Both the position numbers and the translations under genes were made by a program. 64,000 nt of DNA. Source: Lethocerus indicus (taxonomy: Eukaryota; Arthropoda; Insecta; Hemiptera; Belostomatidae). The notes under the pieces were generated by a model, which saw only the letters and a list, made by a program, of their open reading frames with translations, did no database searches and was not told where the DNA came from. The stretch is taken from the NCBI GenBank assembly GCA_019843655.1, contig JACDQD010000011.1, forward strand, positions 8,846,604 through 8,910,603, written 5' to 3'. Positions 1-12,142 of this stretch are shown here, one piece after another. Position 1 is the stretch's first letter, and every line of letters begins with the position of its first letter.

Positions 1-1680
1 GGGTATGGGGATTCCACGTGCAAGAATGAACCCCAAGATGAAGAAGATAAAGAAAATAACAATAAGAAAATAAATTAACGCACATTTTAATTTTATTTAA
101 ATTGAAATAAAATTTAAAATGCCAGTGGGGGTTCACCGTTATTCTCTATTTGTTACTTGTGTCGCTGATTGCATTTTAAATGTGTGCCAATAAAAGAAGA
201 ATCTGCAGCAGGCAGAAATCTATCGCTTAACCACTAATGATACGGGGATAACGTAAAATATTTATTTTAATTGACGCTAATTAAAAAAATAATCCTACGA
301 TGAGTTTTTATTCTGTTTATAAAAAATAGATGAAATTTCTATTCGGATATTTACAATATCTCCCCGGTCCGGGAATTGACGGCTTTCAAGTGCTGTGTCC
401 TTCCAGCTACCCCGGTGTCCCTCTTAGTATTGAATTAAGCGATTAACTGTTGGGCCAAGTAAAGGCAGTGGAAACTCGGTTAAAACTCTCCCCCCCCCGT
501 CTTCAGTATCGACCCTCTTCAATTTGACTCCAGTGCCGATTCGAGGGTCGCCCGACCCCGGACCGCGGAACTTCGTAATCCTCCGATAATTAAAAGATAA
601 CCACTGCGGCGGGGCCCTTGCCACGATTGAGCTTCTTGGCCCTGAGGCACTTAGGGGGGGTTTTATCCTGGACGGACATTCCAGTTAAAAGTGATACCGC
701 ACTCTGGAAGCGGCTTCAAGAGTGATCGGCATTAGAATATGTACCGCCATCCTTCATAACGTCCAAGGGGAACCGATTAAAAATATACTTAGTGAGTATT
801 GCAGCGGTAGTTGAACCGAAGCATCTTGTGTCAGCACTTTCACAAACACACCAACCTACAGGAAAATATTGCTGTAATTTCTTACTGTAAAAACTTTTGT
901 AGGGAAACTATAATAGATACGGTACAGATTAGTAACTTTAAAAACTATTTCAATGCAATCTTTATTCACAGTCTTAGGATGGTATAGATTGAACCGGAGG
1001 GCCTTCTTAATAATAATAAAATATAATGAAAAAAATTAAAAGGACACATTAACATAGACCGGCGGTAAACAGACTTTTTCGGTTTCAAGTGCCCTCAATA
1101 TAACCGAATTTTCCGCGACGCCCCAAATAAAATCGTACGTCTATCTCAGGCCGAACTTTATGCTAATTATAGTTCTTCCTAATTTCCAATTCAGAAAAGC
1201 ATTGATTTACGTTGGCCCTAGTAATATTTTACAAATGAATAATAATAATATTTTTATAGGAAATTTTTCTAGGCGCCCCTGTAGCCCAGCCTTGGGAATC
1301 AATGATTTAGACGACAAAAAAAAATTATGGACCGTCTATACCGGGAAGTCCAAATATTGATGGGAATATTTCGACGACGGAAAAAAAGCCCTAAGCGATT
1401 AATGGGGATTAAACTGCGTCAGAGCCGCGGCAAACAAAGAGGGAAGAATGCAAACACATTAGCGGATTGGGTTTCTCCCTTTAATTATGAAAAAGGGGAA
1501 GAAAATTAAACCGAGAAGCGTGAAAAACAACGGGTACCAAATATAGCGTCACAAGTTATTAAAAATTGTGGGAACATAGTCTTATATCCGATATCTAATA
1601 TTCAATCTAACCTATTTCAGTTTCAAGGCATGTATTTTTTCGATTTGTGGACTCTTTTGGACTTCTTGTGCTGATCGTTA
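1..1680. other. Intergenic stretch, no gene seen
   Basis: AT-rich DNA with scattered GC-rich patches. The first ~20 bases match, in reverse, the jockey segment that encodes the TWNP-type motif, so a truncated copy probably runs off the left edge. No open frame here has a recognisable domain or splice structure. Confidence 0.5.
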
Positions 1681-1721
1681 AAAATTGAATTTCAGAAAAT
1701 TATTTTTAGATTCAATTATTT

Positions 1722-2085
1722 TCCAGTCAAAAGTCCTTCGTACCATCCTTAATGCTCCCTGGTATGTTTCTAACCGAACAATCCATAATGACCTCAACAT
1801 ACCGACAGTCGACAAAGTCGCAAAATCACGCTTCCTTAAATTCCATCCCCGCTTTCTCCACATCCAAACCCACTCGTTCAGTCCTTTCCTCTTTTGCCCA
1901 TCCATTATCCCCCCCGCGTCGGCGTAAACGCCAATGACCTAGAGACCTTCTATAGGCCGGATACAGGTCAAAGTACCGTCACTGGATGGCGCCTTTATCG
2001 AGCAAAACTAGTCAAACAAACCGCCACTGTGCCTATAACTAATATATAGTTGATTGTACAATAAATAGAGTAAAAAAAAAGATTT
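1722..2085 (+). mobile_element. Jockey-type LINE, 5'-truncated 3' end
   Basis: Encodes the C-terminal end of a jockey-clade reverse transcriptase ORF, including the NAPWYVSN and DLNIPTVD motifs found in the other copies in this window. A short 3' UTR follows, ending in the family tail (TTGATTGTACAATAAA, then an A-rich run). Only the last part of the element is present, as expected for LINEs that stop early during target-primed reverse transcription. Confidence 0.85.
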
Positions 2086-2599
2086 AATTATTAAAAATAG
2101 GACAGAAGGAATATAAATTTTTAATACTTATTGCGGGCACGAGGATCAAATTAAAAAAAGAACTTTAGTCGCGACTAAATTTTTTATTCGGTCCCCCGGA
2201 AGTTGGTCGTAACCGGGAATTTGACCTGTAATCGCGCTTCACCCCTGAATAAGGTGGACCGAAAAGCTGGGCCGGAGCCCGTTTTCCGGTTCATTACTTA
2301 CTTTATGTGAGGGGGGGGTCCGACCGAGACAGAGGTCGGAGGCGGTAACGAGGAGGCGGTGGAATCGTTTGGGGGCGGACCCTCGCAGAGAGCCCGCCCC
2401 GGGGGCTAACAAGGCCCCGTTGTTTATGGGACCTTAATTGGGGGGGGGTCGCCCTGTTGGGGCTTGATTGGGCTCCTGGGGTCGCTTTGAGGGCGGCAGA
2501 TTTGAGTCCGAGTCGTCGTATCTTTTATTTTATTTTTCGTACCAGTAACTTACAAATTATAAAGCACGATTTCTGTATCTCAAGCCCTACCTTCGGAGG

Positions 2600-2890
2600 A
2601 CGGATTCTTTAGAGTCAAAGAAGGTGTAGCACTATCCGACTATTGCACAGTCGGAGCGTCTGTACCACAAGGTAGTGTCCTAGGTCCGCTCCTATATACA
2701 ATTTACACCGCCGACATCCCCGCACATCCTTCCACAGTCCTTGCCACGTTTTCTGACGACACATGCATTCTTACAACCGATCTAAATCCTGCAACTATAA
2801 CTACCAACCTTCAGGAACACCTATCCAACATCCAATCCTTGTGCGGGCGATGGAGAGTGAGGGTGAATGGCTCCAAGAGTAGCCATTAGT
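2600..2890 (+). mobile_element. LINE reverse-transcriptase core fragment
   Basis: A continuous reading frame carries the RT signature SVPQGSVLGPLLY followed by FSDDTCIL, which corresponds to the FADD catalytic box of non-LTR reverse transcriptases. The first Asp pair is intact, but the usual Ala is Ser. This is the only place in the window where the catalytic core, not just the 3' end, is preserved. It is truncated at both sides and ends at a stop, so it is a dead fragment. Confidence 0.8.
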
Positions 2891-3440
2891 TAGAGAAGCT
2901 ATTAGTTTATTTTATAACGATATTCATGCGAAGAAATACATACAGCATTTGTACTTATAACATTCTGTTGATTGTACAAAAATAAAAATACGGTTATAAG
3001 TACGATTGCTGTATGTTTTTTTCACGCGATTTATGCACTAAAAGGAACCAAAAAATTATGGCACTTTTCCACATGAATTAGCCAGTTGGGGCTACGGTCT
3101 AAGAAGATCACCGGGTCAATGTCATTTTGGAGGAGGGCGTAATGGACGGGTGATAACATAATAGGATGAGGAACATAAGGAACTTCGACTGTCGGTATAC
3201 TGAGATCATGACGAATTGATTGGTTAGAGATATACCGGGGAGCATTAAGAGGGATTTAATCTCTGGATGCGAGCGATGTTGGAACTTTCAGTGGAACCCC
3301 ACAGTTCGATCCCTTATGTTCACGTCGGTTTCAATATAGTTTTGTAAATTGTAAGTGTGTTGTCTAATGTTAATTCTGAAGTCCGTTTCAGTAACGGACT
3401 TAGCAGTACGGATTGGTTATTTTCCCTAATATTTTCTACT
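2890..3440. mobile_element. Two jockey 3' ends, tail to tail
   Basis: A plus-strand 3' tail (to about 2,992) meets a minus-strand copy (about 2,993-3,440). The minus copy holds the 3' UTR and the LLKRTSELTLDNTLTIYKTILKPT-type C-terminal coding part. The junction forms an inverted repeat around ATACAGCATTTGTACTTATAA. Confidence 0.75.
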
Positions 3441-3679
3441 GTGAAGTTTGTATTTCGTTGACACTTCGGCCGAACCCCACGGTTCAAGTTTAAAAAAAAA
3501 ATTGGGTTTACAATTTTTATTCGTGAATATCGGACAATATATTTCCTCCTCCTGTGCTGTACTTGGAAAAAAAATACCAGGTAAACACTTGTTACTTCAG
3601 GTTCAGGAGACTTGAACGCAGCTCTCCAGGGAGGAGCAGGCGACTTGAAAATATTTAATAAAAATCTGACTTTCATAAC

Positions 3680-4650
3680 ATAAAATTAACATAAACTATT
3701 TTATTTAAATCACTCGTATTTAGATGTTATTTAAATGAATTTTTAATTTTTAAGGGAGGCACAGTAACAAAAAGGTATTAGGTGGAACAAGGTGAACGTT
3801 ACGTTTTTCCTCCAGTTGCGTATTTCTGGCTTCCGATCGAGAATTTCCTATTTTCTCCGTTTGTTTTATTACTCAAGTCCTAGATCTGACTATATCCAAT
3901 GTCTCGAATAGAATTTATAGAGCCGCAGGTGTAGGAGAATATTCTTACCGGGTAACCGACTCCGTATTCACGAGACGTATCTCGCTCCGAGGATACTCTG
4001 AATGGAAATTAACCTCCGCTTATTCAGATCGCGTTTTCCGTACCGTCCCCGGTTGATATTGAGTGAAGAACGGGCCAAGCTCAGATGTGGAAGGGCGAAA
4101 TTTCAATATTCCCGAATACGTCGATCTTCTGACGATCGGTATCGAAGAAATAGTATCGGAAAATACTCAATCATGCACGGAGTTCAGGAGGAAAACTGCG
4201 CCTATCGAATGGATACAATAATTATTGCTATTAACCACAATCGTCTCGTTAATTTGGTCCCGAACCGGAACCGGCTTCTCGCCGCCCCGGATAGAATACG
4301 GTCGCGGGACCGCGGAGTTGGGAATAATACGCCGTTTCTGATACCGAACCCGCACAACTCCAACGTATATTAGTGGTGCATATCTGGCGCCTTAATAATT
4401 TCACCCCCGCCTCTCGTGTTACAGCCGCTTGTTCCCCCCCATTCCCCCGTCAACAATGATATTGTTTCGAGCGACGGGCCTTATCGACACAGTCGTTGTT
4501 AGTAACACTCTTAGTAACAGTTGATCTTAGTTGAACAACTCTACAGCTTCATAACGCTACTAAAGGAACACTGCTGCCATCAGACTCCTTTCTCTCTTCT
4601 CCTCCTACGGGAGACAACGTTAACTTCTCGCCATCGTTAGCTATTTTTTA
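3680..4650. other. Unannotated intergenic DNA
   Basis: No gene supported. An open frame on both strands at 4,002-4,373 has no recognisable domain, no splice context and Arg-rich composition typical of chance frames. Confidence 0.4.
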
Positions 4651-4659
4651 ACCTTTATA

Positions 4660-5100
4660 TTTTGTACAATCAAAATTGAATGTTATAAGTACAAATGCTG
4701 TATGTATTTTTTCACATGCATATCGTGATAAAAGAATCCACCCAATGATGGCACTTTTGAAACAATAACGGTCTAAGGGCTAAGAAAATCTCTAGGCCAC
4801 CGGCGTGTTGAGGTAATGGTGGATTGTGTGGTTAGAAACCTACCGGGGAGCATTAAGGATGGTAGAAAGGACTTATGTTGGATGTCTCGGTGGAACCCCA
4901 TAGCTCTATACCGTATGTCCATGTCGGTTTAAGTATCGCTTTGTATATTGTCAGTTTGTTAATTAAGGTCAATTTTGATGTCCGTTTTAGTAATGGTCTT
5001 AAAAGTTCAAATTTTCGGTTTAAGTCAATTCTTTTGAGTCGGGTATAGGGATTCCACGTTCCATTAGTAATGGAGACGTGCTTAAGCTCTTCGCTATATT
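4660..5100 (-). mobile_element. Jockey-type LINE, 5'-truncated
   Basis: Minus-strand copy ending in the family 3' tail near 4,660. It encodes [17 protein letters not shown], then LLKRTSKLTLINKLTIYKA, then TWTYGIELWGS, the characteristic C-terminal stretch of jockey ORF2. An internal deletion joins the WGSTETSNI region to the NAPWYV region. Confidence 0.85.
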
Positions 5101-5119
5101 TGCAGTGTGCACTCAATTG

Positions 5120-6320
5120 AAAAACCTTTTATAAAGATTTCATTTGGCTATATATTATCCAAAAGCAATTCGTTCGGAGGTATTAAAATTATTTAATTTT
5201 GTACATCACTTTGTGTAAAACCAACAGCATTAATTTTCCGATTATTCGTTGGGCGGAAAAGAATAAATTTAATTAACTCTGTAAAATTACCCTTCACGAT
5301 GTTTTACAGTAATTTCACTGTTCTAATTTGCTGCATTGTTCATTATATCTATGAACAATTAACCGTCTGTTTTTAAAGTAAATAATAATATCGTTACGAT
5401 TTATTACCTCGTATTAAAAATTTAAATTTTATTCAAACTAAATACCGCTAATTTTGTTTTCAATAACAAAACTTTGTTTATGTGATGGTTGAATTATATT
5501 AATGTTGAAAAAAAGGAAAGTTAATTTCATGCATATTTTAAGTACAAAATAAAACACTAACATTTAAATCATTAATAAGGATTCCTTTAAAATGTAATGA
5601 GAATACAGTGGCTTTATGTAAGAGTGTATTTTAATTAAGCGAACATCAGCTTCACAATGCTTTGGACATCCATTTAATAATAAACGCAGTATCTGCGAAT
5701 TACCATTACCGTTTGTACGTTCGGTATTAATTCTTCAAATCCTTTGTGCCTTCTGGGGGTTTTATTGCGATAAATAACACTTAAAAAATTCTCCGAGGTC
5801 TGAAATCAACAAATTATTATTAGATCCAGGTACGCTGTATTGCGCAATTGGGAGGATTGCAAAGAATAAAAATGAAATCATGATTACATAATAAATCTTC
5901 CAGACCCCCTACAAAATAAAAATGTAATATAAATAAATAATGGGGGAAAACCTGTGGGTTTCTCCTCTATTGTTGATTATTTGTTGTTAGTTCTTGAACA
6001 TCAATTATGCTCATGTTGTGTTGTTTACAGTTGTAACAATAAAAGAGAGAGAAAAAACATTTAAATCTTGATTTTCCGAATTTAAACAGAGCTAACTGAT
6101 TCCGGACCGCCGCCTGAATTTTGTATTAATTAAAAGAGACTTCCACGGGATTCGCGGACTTACTGAAGGACTTGAATTCGGGATTTTCTAAGATATCGCG
6201 CCGGGAGTTCGGGCTTGAAAATATGGCCGTCCGCCGCGTACAATTCGCCACAGAATGAACGCATATCAATTAGCGTTGTGGAGTTACCGCGGCTCTCAGA
6301 CAAACAGACGACTGTTTATT
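5120..6320. other. AT-rich intergenic DNA, no gene seen
   Basis: Low-GC sequence without coding signals on either strand. Nothing repeated within the window was noticed here. Confidence 0.4.
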
Positions 6321-6339
6321 GAGAGGAGAGAGAGGGAGA

Positions 6340-6400
<61 letters not shown>
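6321..6400 (+). repeat. (GA)n microsatellite
   Basis: A run of GAGA dinucleotides, imperfect at its left edge (GGGAGAGAG variants) and perfect over the right half. The Arg-Glu alternating frame it creates is a by-product, not a gene. Confidence 0.95.
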
Positions 6401-6403
<3 letters not shown>

Positions 6404-6784
6404 AATTACGGTGCCTCGGTCGACGGGTTTACGATACTGCAACTTCGGACCGAGGCCTCTGCGTCGCCATGCAAAAGGGTACGACCAATTTCATGTACAA
6501 CTTGTATATAACGTACAACTGACGGTGAGACAGCAGGCCGTACATTAAAATCACTATCTTATACACTGAGCTGTATACACAAAACAGTTAAAATTCAGCG
6601 CAGACTTAGCTAAAGTTTCAGACACCTTTTTCTTTCGAATCCCATCAGATCCTCACTATAATTTGTTCCCTCTATCGGTTTCGGCTTCTCGTCCACTTCA
6701 GTAGCGTTCCGGTAGCAGAAAGTTATGATATTATTCATCATAATGATTACGACTACATTTGCATTTAATAGTTTAATTTTTTTA

Positions 6785-7095
6785 ACATTTTTTATTTTGA
6801 ATGTTATAAGTACAAATTTCAAATATTACAAAGAAAGGCGGGTGTTGAACTTCAGGAACCGGGATGTAGGTATGTTGAGGTCGTGGTGAATTGTGTGGTT
6901 AGAAACATACCCGGGGAGCATTAAGGATGGTAAGAAGGACTTTTGACTGGAATCTCTGTATGAGAGCGATGTCGGATGTCTCGGTGGAACCCCATAGCTC
7001 TATACCGTATATCCGTGTCGGTTTAAGCTTTGTATATTGCCAGTTTGTTACTTAAGGTCAATTTTGATGATGGTCTTAAAAGTCCAAATTTTACT
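6785..7095 (-). mobile_element. Jockey-type LINE 3' end
   Basis: Starts with the family tail TGTTATAAGTACAAATTT and continues into the reverse complement of the NAPWYVSN/IHNDLN coding segment (6,860-6,960) and the LLKRT/ILKPT segment. Several bases differ from the other copies and the frame is broken. Confidence 0.75.
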
Positions 7096-7099
7096 GTTA

Positions 7100-7750
7100 C
7101 TAACCACATTGGCGTTCCATCAGTAATACATATTTTTAATTCGTTTCCCGGGAAATTTGTGCCAGTGTGTTTCCCTCAGCACTGGTTCTTTCGGAATCTT
7201 CCTCGAGAGAAAATTTTCCTCGTTTCCGAGCAAAGCGCCCCTTTCCCACCAAATGCCGATCCGGGAAATCGAAAAAATTCAATTGCTGAAATTCGTACTT
7301 GAATTTGAAAAACCGTTTTTCCATTGGACTCCTCTCGGATCCGATATTCCCCCGGGAATTTCGATCCGTAGGAACTTGTCGACTCGTGTAGACTTTCCCG
7401 AAAGTTCCGGGGACTTGTTTTCGGGGGAAAAACATGTATCGGGAGGAAACCCCTGTAGGAGATTTATTTTTTTTTTTTAATTCTAACGGCAAATCGTCGG
7501 CGCAAGAATGATATATCCGGGAGGCCGGGATTGAGCCTGCCACACATTTTGCGAGCTTTTCCTACGGGGGGATTGCGAGATGGAAAAATTTCGATATCCC
7601 CTTCCACTCTTCCCCACTCCACCCGACAACACCGGGGCCTTGAGAAAAGCCGAAGGTCGATGATAAATGGTTGGATACGTCCCAGTCACATTTAGCGCCA
7701 AAGTAACAAGTGAAACGACCGCGTTCGCTAAGGCCCGTATATTCGTAGCA
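7100..7750. other. Unannotated DNA with chance open frames
   Basis: Two long frames overlap on opposite strands here (7,136-7,543 and 7,157-7,480), but neither shows a domain, signal peptide or splice pattern. I do not call a gene. Confidence 0.4.
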
Positions 7751-7759
7751 GGCTTGATT

Positions 7760-8130
7760 CGAAGAACCGAAATGACAAGTAAAATATTTTAAATTAAGCT
7801 TATCTGTTCCTTCCGTTTAATTAAGAAGGCCAAATGTACAAAAAAAATAATAAAAATTCTGAATTTGAAATATGGGTATCCGAGACAGAGATTCCAATCT
7901 AAAGTCCTTCAAACCATTTTAAAATACCTGTTTTGTGGTCTACGAGGGGTTGGAATACCGTAGATTTCGTGTGTTTCTATCTCCTCTCGCCGGTTTGGTC
8001 TTTTGCCAGACCGGTTTCGGCTAGTCGCCATCTTCAGTAGCGGTGTCACTTCTGGTACTTTGGACGTGTCACTGTAAAAAGTATAGCAGAAGACCAAACC
8101 AGCGAATCTACGAAATCTACGGTACTTCGA
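7760..8130 (+). repeat. Family F element, left arm of a long inverted pair
   Basis: Begins with ~160 bp of flank ending in a jockey-derived stretch (AAAGTCCTTCAAACCATT). The family F terminus AATACCTGTTTTGTGGTC follows, then its arm through CCTCTCGCCGGTTTGGTC, the core ACCGGTTTCGGCT and CGCCATCTTCAGTAG. A nearly identical copy lies inverted at 14,331-14,660. Family F looks like a non-autonomous DNA element with long terminal inverted repeats; no transposase frame is visible. Confidence 0.7.
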
Positions 8131-8199
8131 ACCATGCTTTACGAATTGCACTCTTCGCCGCAACCGCAACATTCCTACAGTCCAACGACAGTGAGTGAT

Positions 8200-9920
8200 G
8201 ATTATTAATCGCACGACGGCGATTAATATTTATTGGGCCTATAAAGCGTAAAATATTGTCGGCCGTGCGATAAAAAAATGGTCAGAAAACAAGAAACGAG
8301 TTCGGAATTTCCCCTCGAATTATTCTTTTCGCCCGCCGGCCGGCGCCCTCATTATAAACGCCACTTCTATTCCGTGAGCTGCGGTGAGCCCGTGAGTGGG
8401 CCTCCTGGTCTGTTACAGAATTCCCGTCTAAATACGAGTGGCCCGAATGCCAAAACTAATGAGACTAGGTTCCGGGCAAAGAATAATTAAAGGGCTATCG
8501 TTATAGGGCAAGCTTAGCCAACTTTCCCGATTATTATTATACCGAGATTGTGCATACAAAGGGTATTTTTATTACGTCTATATTTGCAATCTAGTACTAT
8601 TCGTAATCACTGTGGGAGTTATTAGATATTCTCGGATTATTTGTTGATGAAACTTTCTCGAATATCACGCCAACATTGGCAGGTTCATTTAACAAATAGT
8701 TGTATATAGAGAAAAATAAAATATTTGCAATATGTAATTCCCAGGATAGACCGTCGGAGGGGATACCGGCGGCCGACCGAATTTTTCTTAAATTATAATT
8801 TGTACGTATTTTAACAATATTCGAACCAAGGTTCAGAATACCGGCCGGAAAATTTCAAAACTTTCCAATACAACTAAGTCCTTTCTAAGTTGCTTTATTT
8901 CCGACCCCGCTGCCGACAGCTGAAGTAGCCCCGCGTCATCCCGGTTCGAAGGATGTTACCTAATCCTCTCGTCCTGATCCTTCGTTCCTGTCAACGCCGC
9001 CTAAACTCCCCTCCCACGTCCCAGGACGTTTCTTGATTCAATGCAAGAAGTAAGACCAACTGAACTCTGTTCTTCTGTACTGGATTTGGTTGAAATTTGA
9101 AATCCAAAGCGCTTATATTAGGTATACCCAAAAGTAATCAACAATTTCAAAAGATGTATTTCGGTCTTGAGGAGTTCTTCAAGAGGGGAATCGAAAATTT
9201 GCCGGAAAAGCGGCGGTATAGTAGATTAATAATTAAAGTTTCTTTTTTAGCAAAATAAAATGTTGATTATTTTTGGGTACCCCTAATATTAACTCCCGGA
9301 CATTTACAATTTACAACAGTCTCTATTTATTTAATTTATTCGTTGTATTTTCTTGAACTCGAATGTACTAAATGAAGAATGTATTCTCAGGTTTTGGCAC
9401 TGTATTTTGGTTATGGGAATCCGTTCGCGCCAAACGCTGTCGGCAACGTCGGGCAACTTATTTAATTTTCGAGTTGCAGCTGCCGTTTTGGAAAATTTCG
9501 CCGGGAAATTTTGTACCCGACGGTTCAACTGCTAATTGAACCCCCATCTCTTCCCATTTCACCCTCCATGTATAAATCCGCGGAGGGTTGGAAACTAATT
9601 AAACCGATTCAGTTATTTAAAGGGGCGTATTCTTACTCGGTCGGAATTCGAACGGGATCGGTGGGGGCGGGGTGTGTGCCGGGGCCTGCACCTGTTACCG
9701 TTTAAAGGCGCTAAGCGGGCCGCTATTATAATATACATCCCCGTAATGCGCCCACCCGCTCTCACAGTATCGCAACAGCAAGTCGCATTTAATGACACCA
9801 ATTAATTGCAGTCTAGGCCAGTGTTCAAGAAATATAAGCGGAATTCAATTCCGCTGGTAGAACAGCCGGAAGAGTTTCTTCACGGACCCTTTTTGGAGCT
9901 CAACTCGCCTATCAAATATC
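8200..9920. other. Intergenic DNA, no gene seen
   Basis: Mixed GC content and short chance frames only. No repeat shared with the rest of the window was noticed. Confidence 0.35.
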
Positions 9921-9928
9921 TACTTTAG

Positions 9929-10200
9929 AATACCTGTTTTGTGGTCCGCTAGGGGCTGGAATACAGTAGAATACGATACGGGTATATTTATGATTATACA
10001 GGATGACATTCCTAGAGTTTAAATGTAGTCTAGAATACCTGTTTTGTGGTCTGGAGGGGTTTGAATACCGTATATTTCGTGTGTTTCTGTCTCCTCTGGC
10101 TGGTTTGGTCTTTTGCTAGCCTGGTTTAGGCTGCTCGCCATCTTTAGTAGCGATGTTAGTCAATTTGGATATTTTTTGAGCATCCTCACTGCACTGTCAC
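9929..10200 (+). repeat. Family F left ends (two, adjacent)
   Basis: The terminus AATACCTGTTTTGTGGTC occurs at about 9,929 (broken off after ~55 bp) and again at about 10,031. The second copy continues through the TTTCGTGTGTTTCTGTC arm and a diverged CTGGTTTAGGCT core. A matching right arm, inverted, lies at 11,535-11,615, so 10,031-11,615 could be one element enclosing the satellite block. Confidence 0.65.
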
Positions 10201-10407
10201 TGTCATTTGTACTGGGATTTTGTTGAATTATCGGTCAATTATATATTAGATCACATAATTGGTCACAACTATTAGGTTCTGACTTCCAAATATATGACAG
10301 AGAACCTATCTGGTATTGTGTATTTAAGATCATAGATGGTTTCTTGTTGTTCCAAAATTTATTGAAAAAAGTTTATTTTTATTAATCTAACTAATTGGTG
10401 CAAGTGC

Positions 10408-10998
10408 ACCAAACGAACTTTAGTTAAATACATTTCCGCAAAGAAACTAGCGCCCCCAGGAGGGTTGTACGGACATTTACTAACTAAAGTTCGTTTGGTG
10501 CACTTGCACCGAATAACTAGCGCCCCCCTGAGGGTGTTGCGGAAATGTACTTAACTAAAGTTCGTTGGGTCCACTTTCACCGATAAACTAGCGCCCCCTG
10601 AGTGTGGTGCGGAAATGTACTTAACTAAAGTTCGTTGCGTACACTCGCACCGATTAAACTAGCGCCCCCTGAGGGTGGTGCGGAAATGTACTTAACTAAA
10701 GTTCGTTGCGTACACTCGCACCGATAAACTAGCGCCCCCTGAGGGTGGTGCGGAAATGTACTTAACTAAAGTTCGTTGCGTACACTCGCACCGATAAACT
10801 AGCGGCCCCTGAGGTGTGGTGCGGAAATGTACTTAACTAAAGTTCGTTGCGTACACTCGCACCGATAAACTAGCGCCCCCTGAGGGTGGTGCGGAAATGT
10901 ACTTAACTAAAGTTCGTTGGGTACACTCGCACCGATAAACTAGCGGCCCCCTGAGTGTGGTGCGGAAATGTACTTAACTAAAGTTCGTTGGGTACACT
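10408..10998 (+). repeat. 70-bp satellite, block 1 (about 8 units)
   Basis: Tandem units of 70-71 bp, each holding TTAACTAAAGTTCGTTG, a TGCACTTGCACCG-like element, AACTAGCGCCCCCTGAGG and GTGCGGAAATGTAC. Units in the middle are almost identical. The block starts with an inverted unit (10,408-10,455) whose TTGGTGCAAGTGCACCAA is itself palindromic. The same satellite recurs at 16,226-16,550. Confidence 0.9.
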
Positions 10999-11244
10999 CC
11001 AGATATTCTTTTGATTTGCCAAAAAAATTGAAATTTGAATTGCACTTTATTTTTTTAAACAATTTTCACAGTCATAAAAACTTTGCTGATAATCTGTGCG
11101 GCGTTTATGACCATTTATTGACTGTCTACGAAAATTTATTTATTTATGCTATAACCGCAGTGGTTTGAAATATCCATTTTCCTTGTTCCTACCCTGTTTT
11201 GCACGTTCCGGCTTGAATTGGGCCCTGAATAATAAATCCGAATC

Positions 11245-11325
11245 CATTACGGCGCTACTGATGCAGTCCCCACACGCACCAGTGTTGTGCGGGTCCTGTA
11301 TCGGAAACGCCGTCGACATAATTAA
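11245..11325 (+). repeat. Dispersed ~70-nt hairpin, copy 1
   Basis: An imperfect palindrome that begins ATTACGGCGCT and ends AACGCCGTC, with an inner GATGCAGTCC / GGGTCCTGTATC pairing. It is one of four copies in the window (also near 12,450, 13,320 and 16,728). Confidence 0.65.
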
Positions 11326-11534
11326 AGACCGCTGTTGCTCCAATTTCACCGTTGGAGCATTGCTAAAATTGTGCAACACTTCATTTAATATATTTAATCC
11401 GGTCATACCATAATTCGTTTGCAATTAATTTATTTGAAATTTCGCGTTAATAAGGGGCAGGAATTTGACACGTGTACGATTCTTATCACTTAGCATTTGG
11501 GGAGGAATACCCGACTCAAAAGAATCAACTTCTA

Positions 11535-11615
11535 GCGAAAGACCAGCGAGAGGAGGCAGAAACACACGAAATCTACGGTATTCTAACCCCTCGCAGACCA
11601 TAAAACAGGTATTAT
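11535..11615 (-). repeat. Family F right arm
   Basis: Reverse complement of the family F terminus: GCGAGAGGAGGCAGAAACAC, CGAAATCTACGGTATTCTAA, then the end at AAACAGGTATT. It may be the partner of the left arm at 10,031. Confidence 0.7.
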
Positions 11616-12142
11616 AAAATATCCAAGGAAATTGCACTATCGACGAAAAATTAGGTACCCCTACTTTTCTAGATCTTCTTTGCTAAAAGTTGCTACAAAC
11701 TAAACTAGAAGAAGTTTTCTTGAGTGTAAGGAAGAAATTTTTATTCCGAATGCCTATAAAACGTATAGGAAATTACCGACAACGTCTGTCGATACGCGAA
11801 GAATTTAATATCTTCAGAATCACCATCCAGGAATTGATAGTGTCAGCGGAAATGTGTAAGCGATGATGGATGGGACAGCAAATACTTGCATAAGGCGGGC
11901 TTCGACAATGCCGAAGGTTATTATGTTCTATCATCCGTCTGGGGATTGAAAAACAGCCTCCTTATCTGCACTTATGTTATTGAGGCGTTCATTTTTATTG
12001 GGTCGTTCCACCGGTTCGCAATTTTAAAAATACCTACAACGAAAGGAGGACGAGATCAAAGATTTAAGAGTCCGCGAGGTTTTTGGATACGATAATATTA
12101 GGTAATAATACATGATGAAGCATCCTGTCAGCACGGGAGGAT

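Noticed and set aside
4002..4373. 123-codon open frame, with another on the opposite strand
   Set aside because: Arg-rich, no domain, no splice or promoter context; consistent with chance.
6255..6548. Arg-Glu repeat protein frames
   Set aside because: Produced by the (GA)n microsatellite.
10408..10998. CRISPR-like array
   Set aside because: Units are contiguous 70-bp satellites without unique spacers, in an animal genome.
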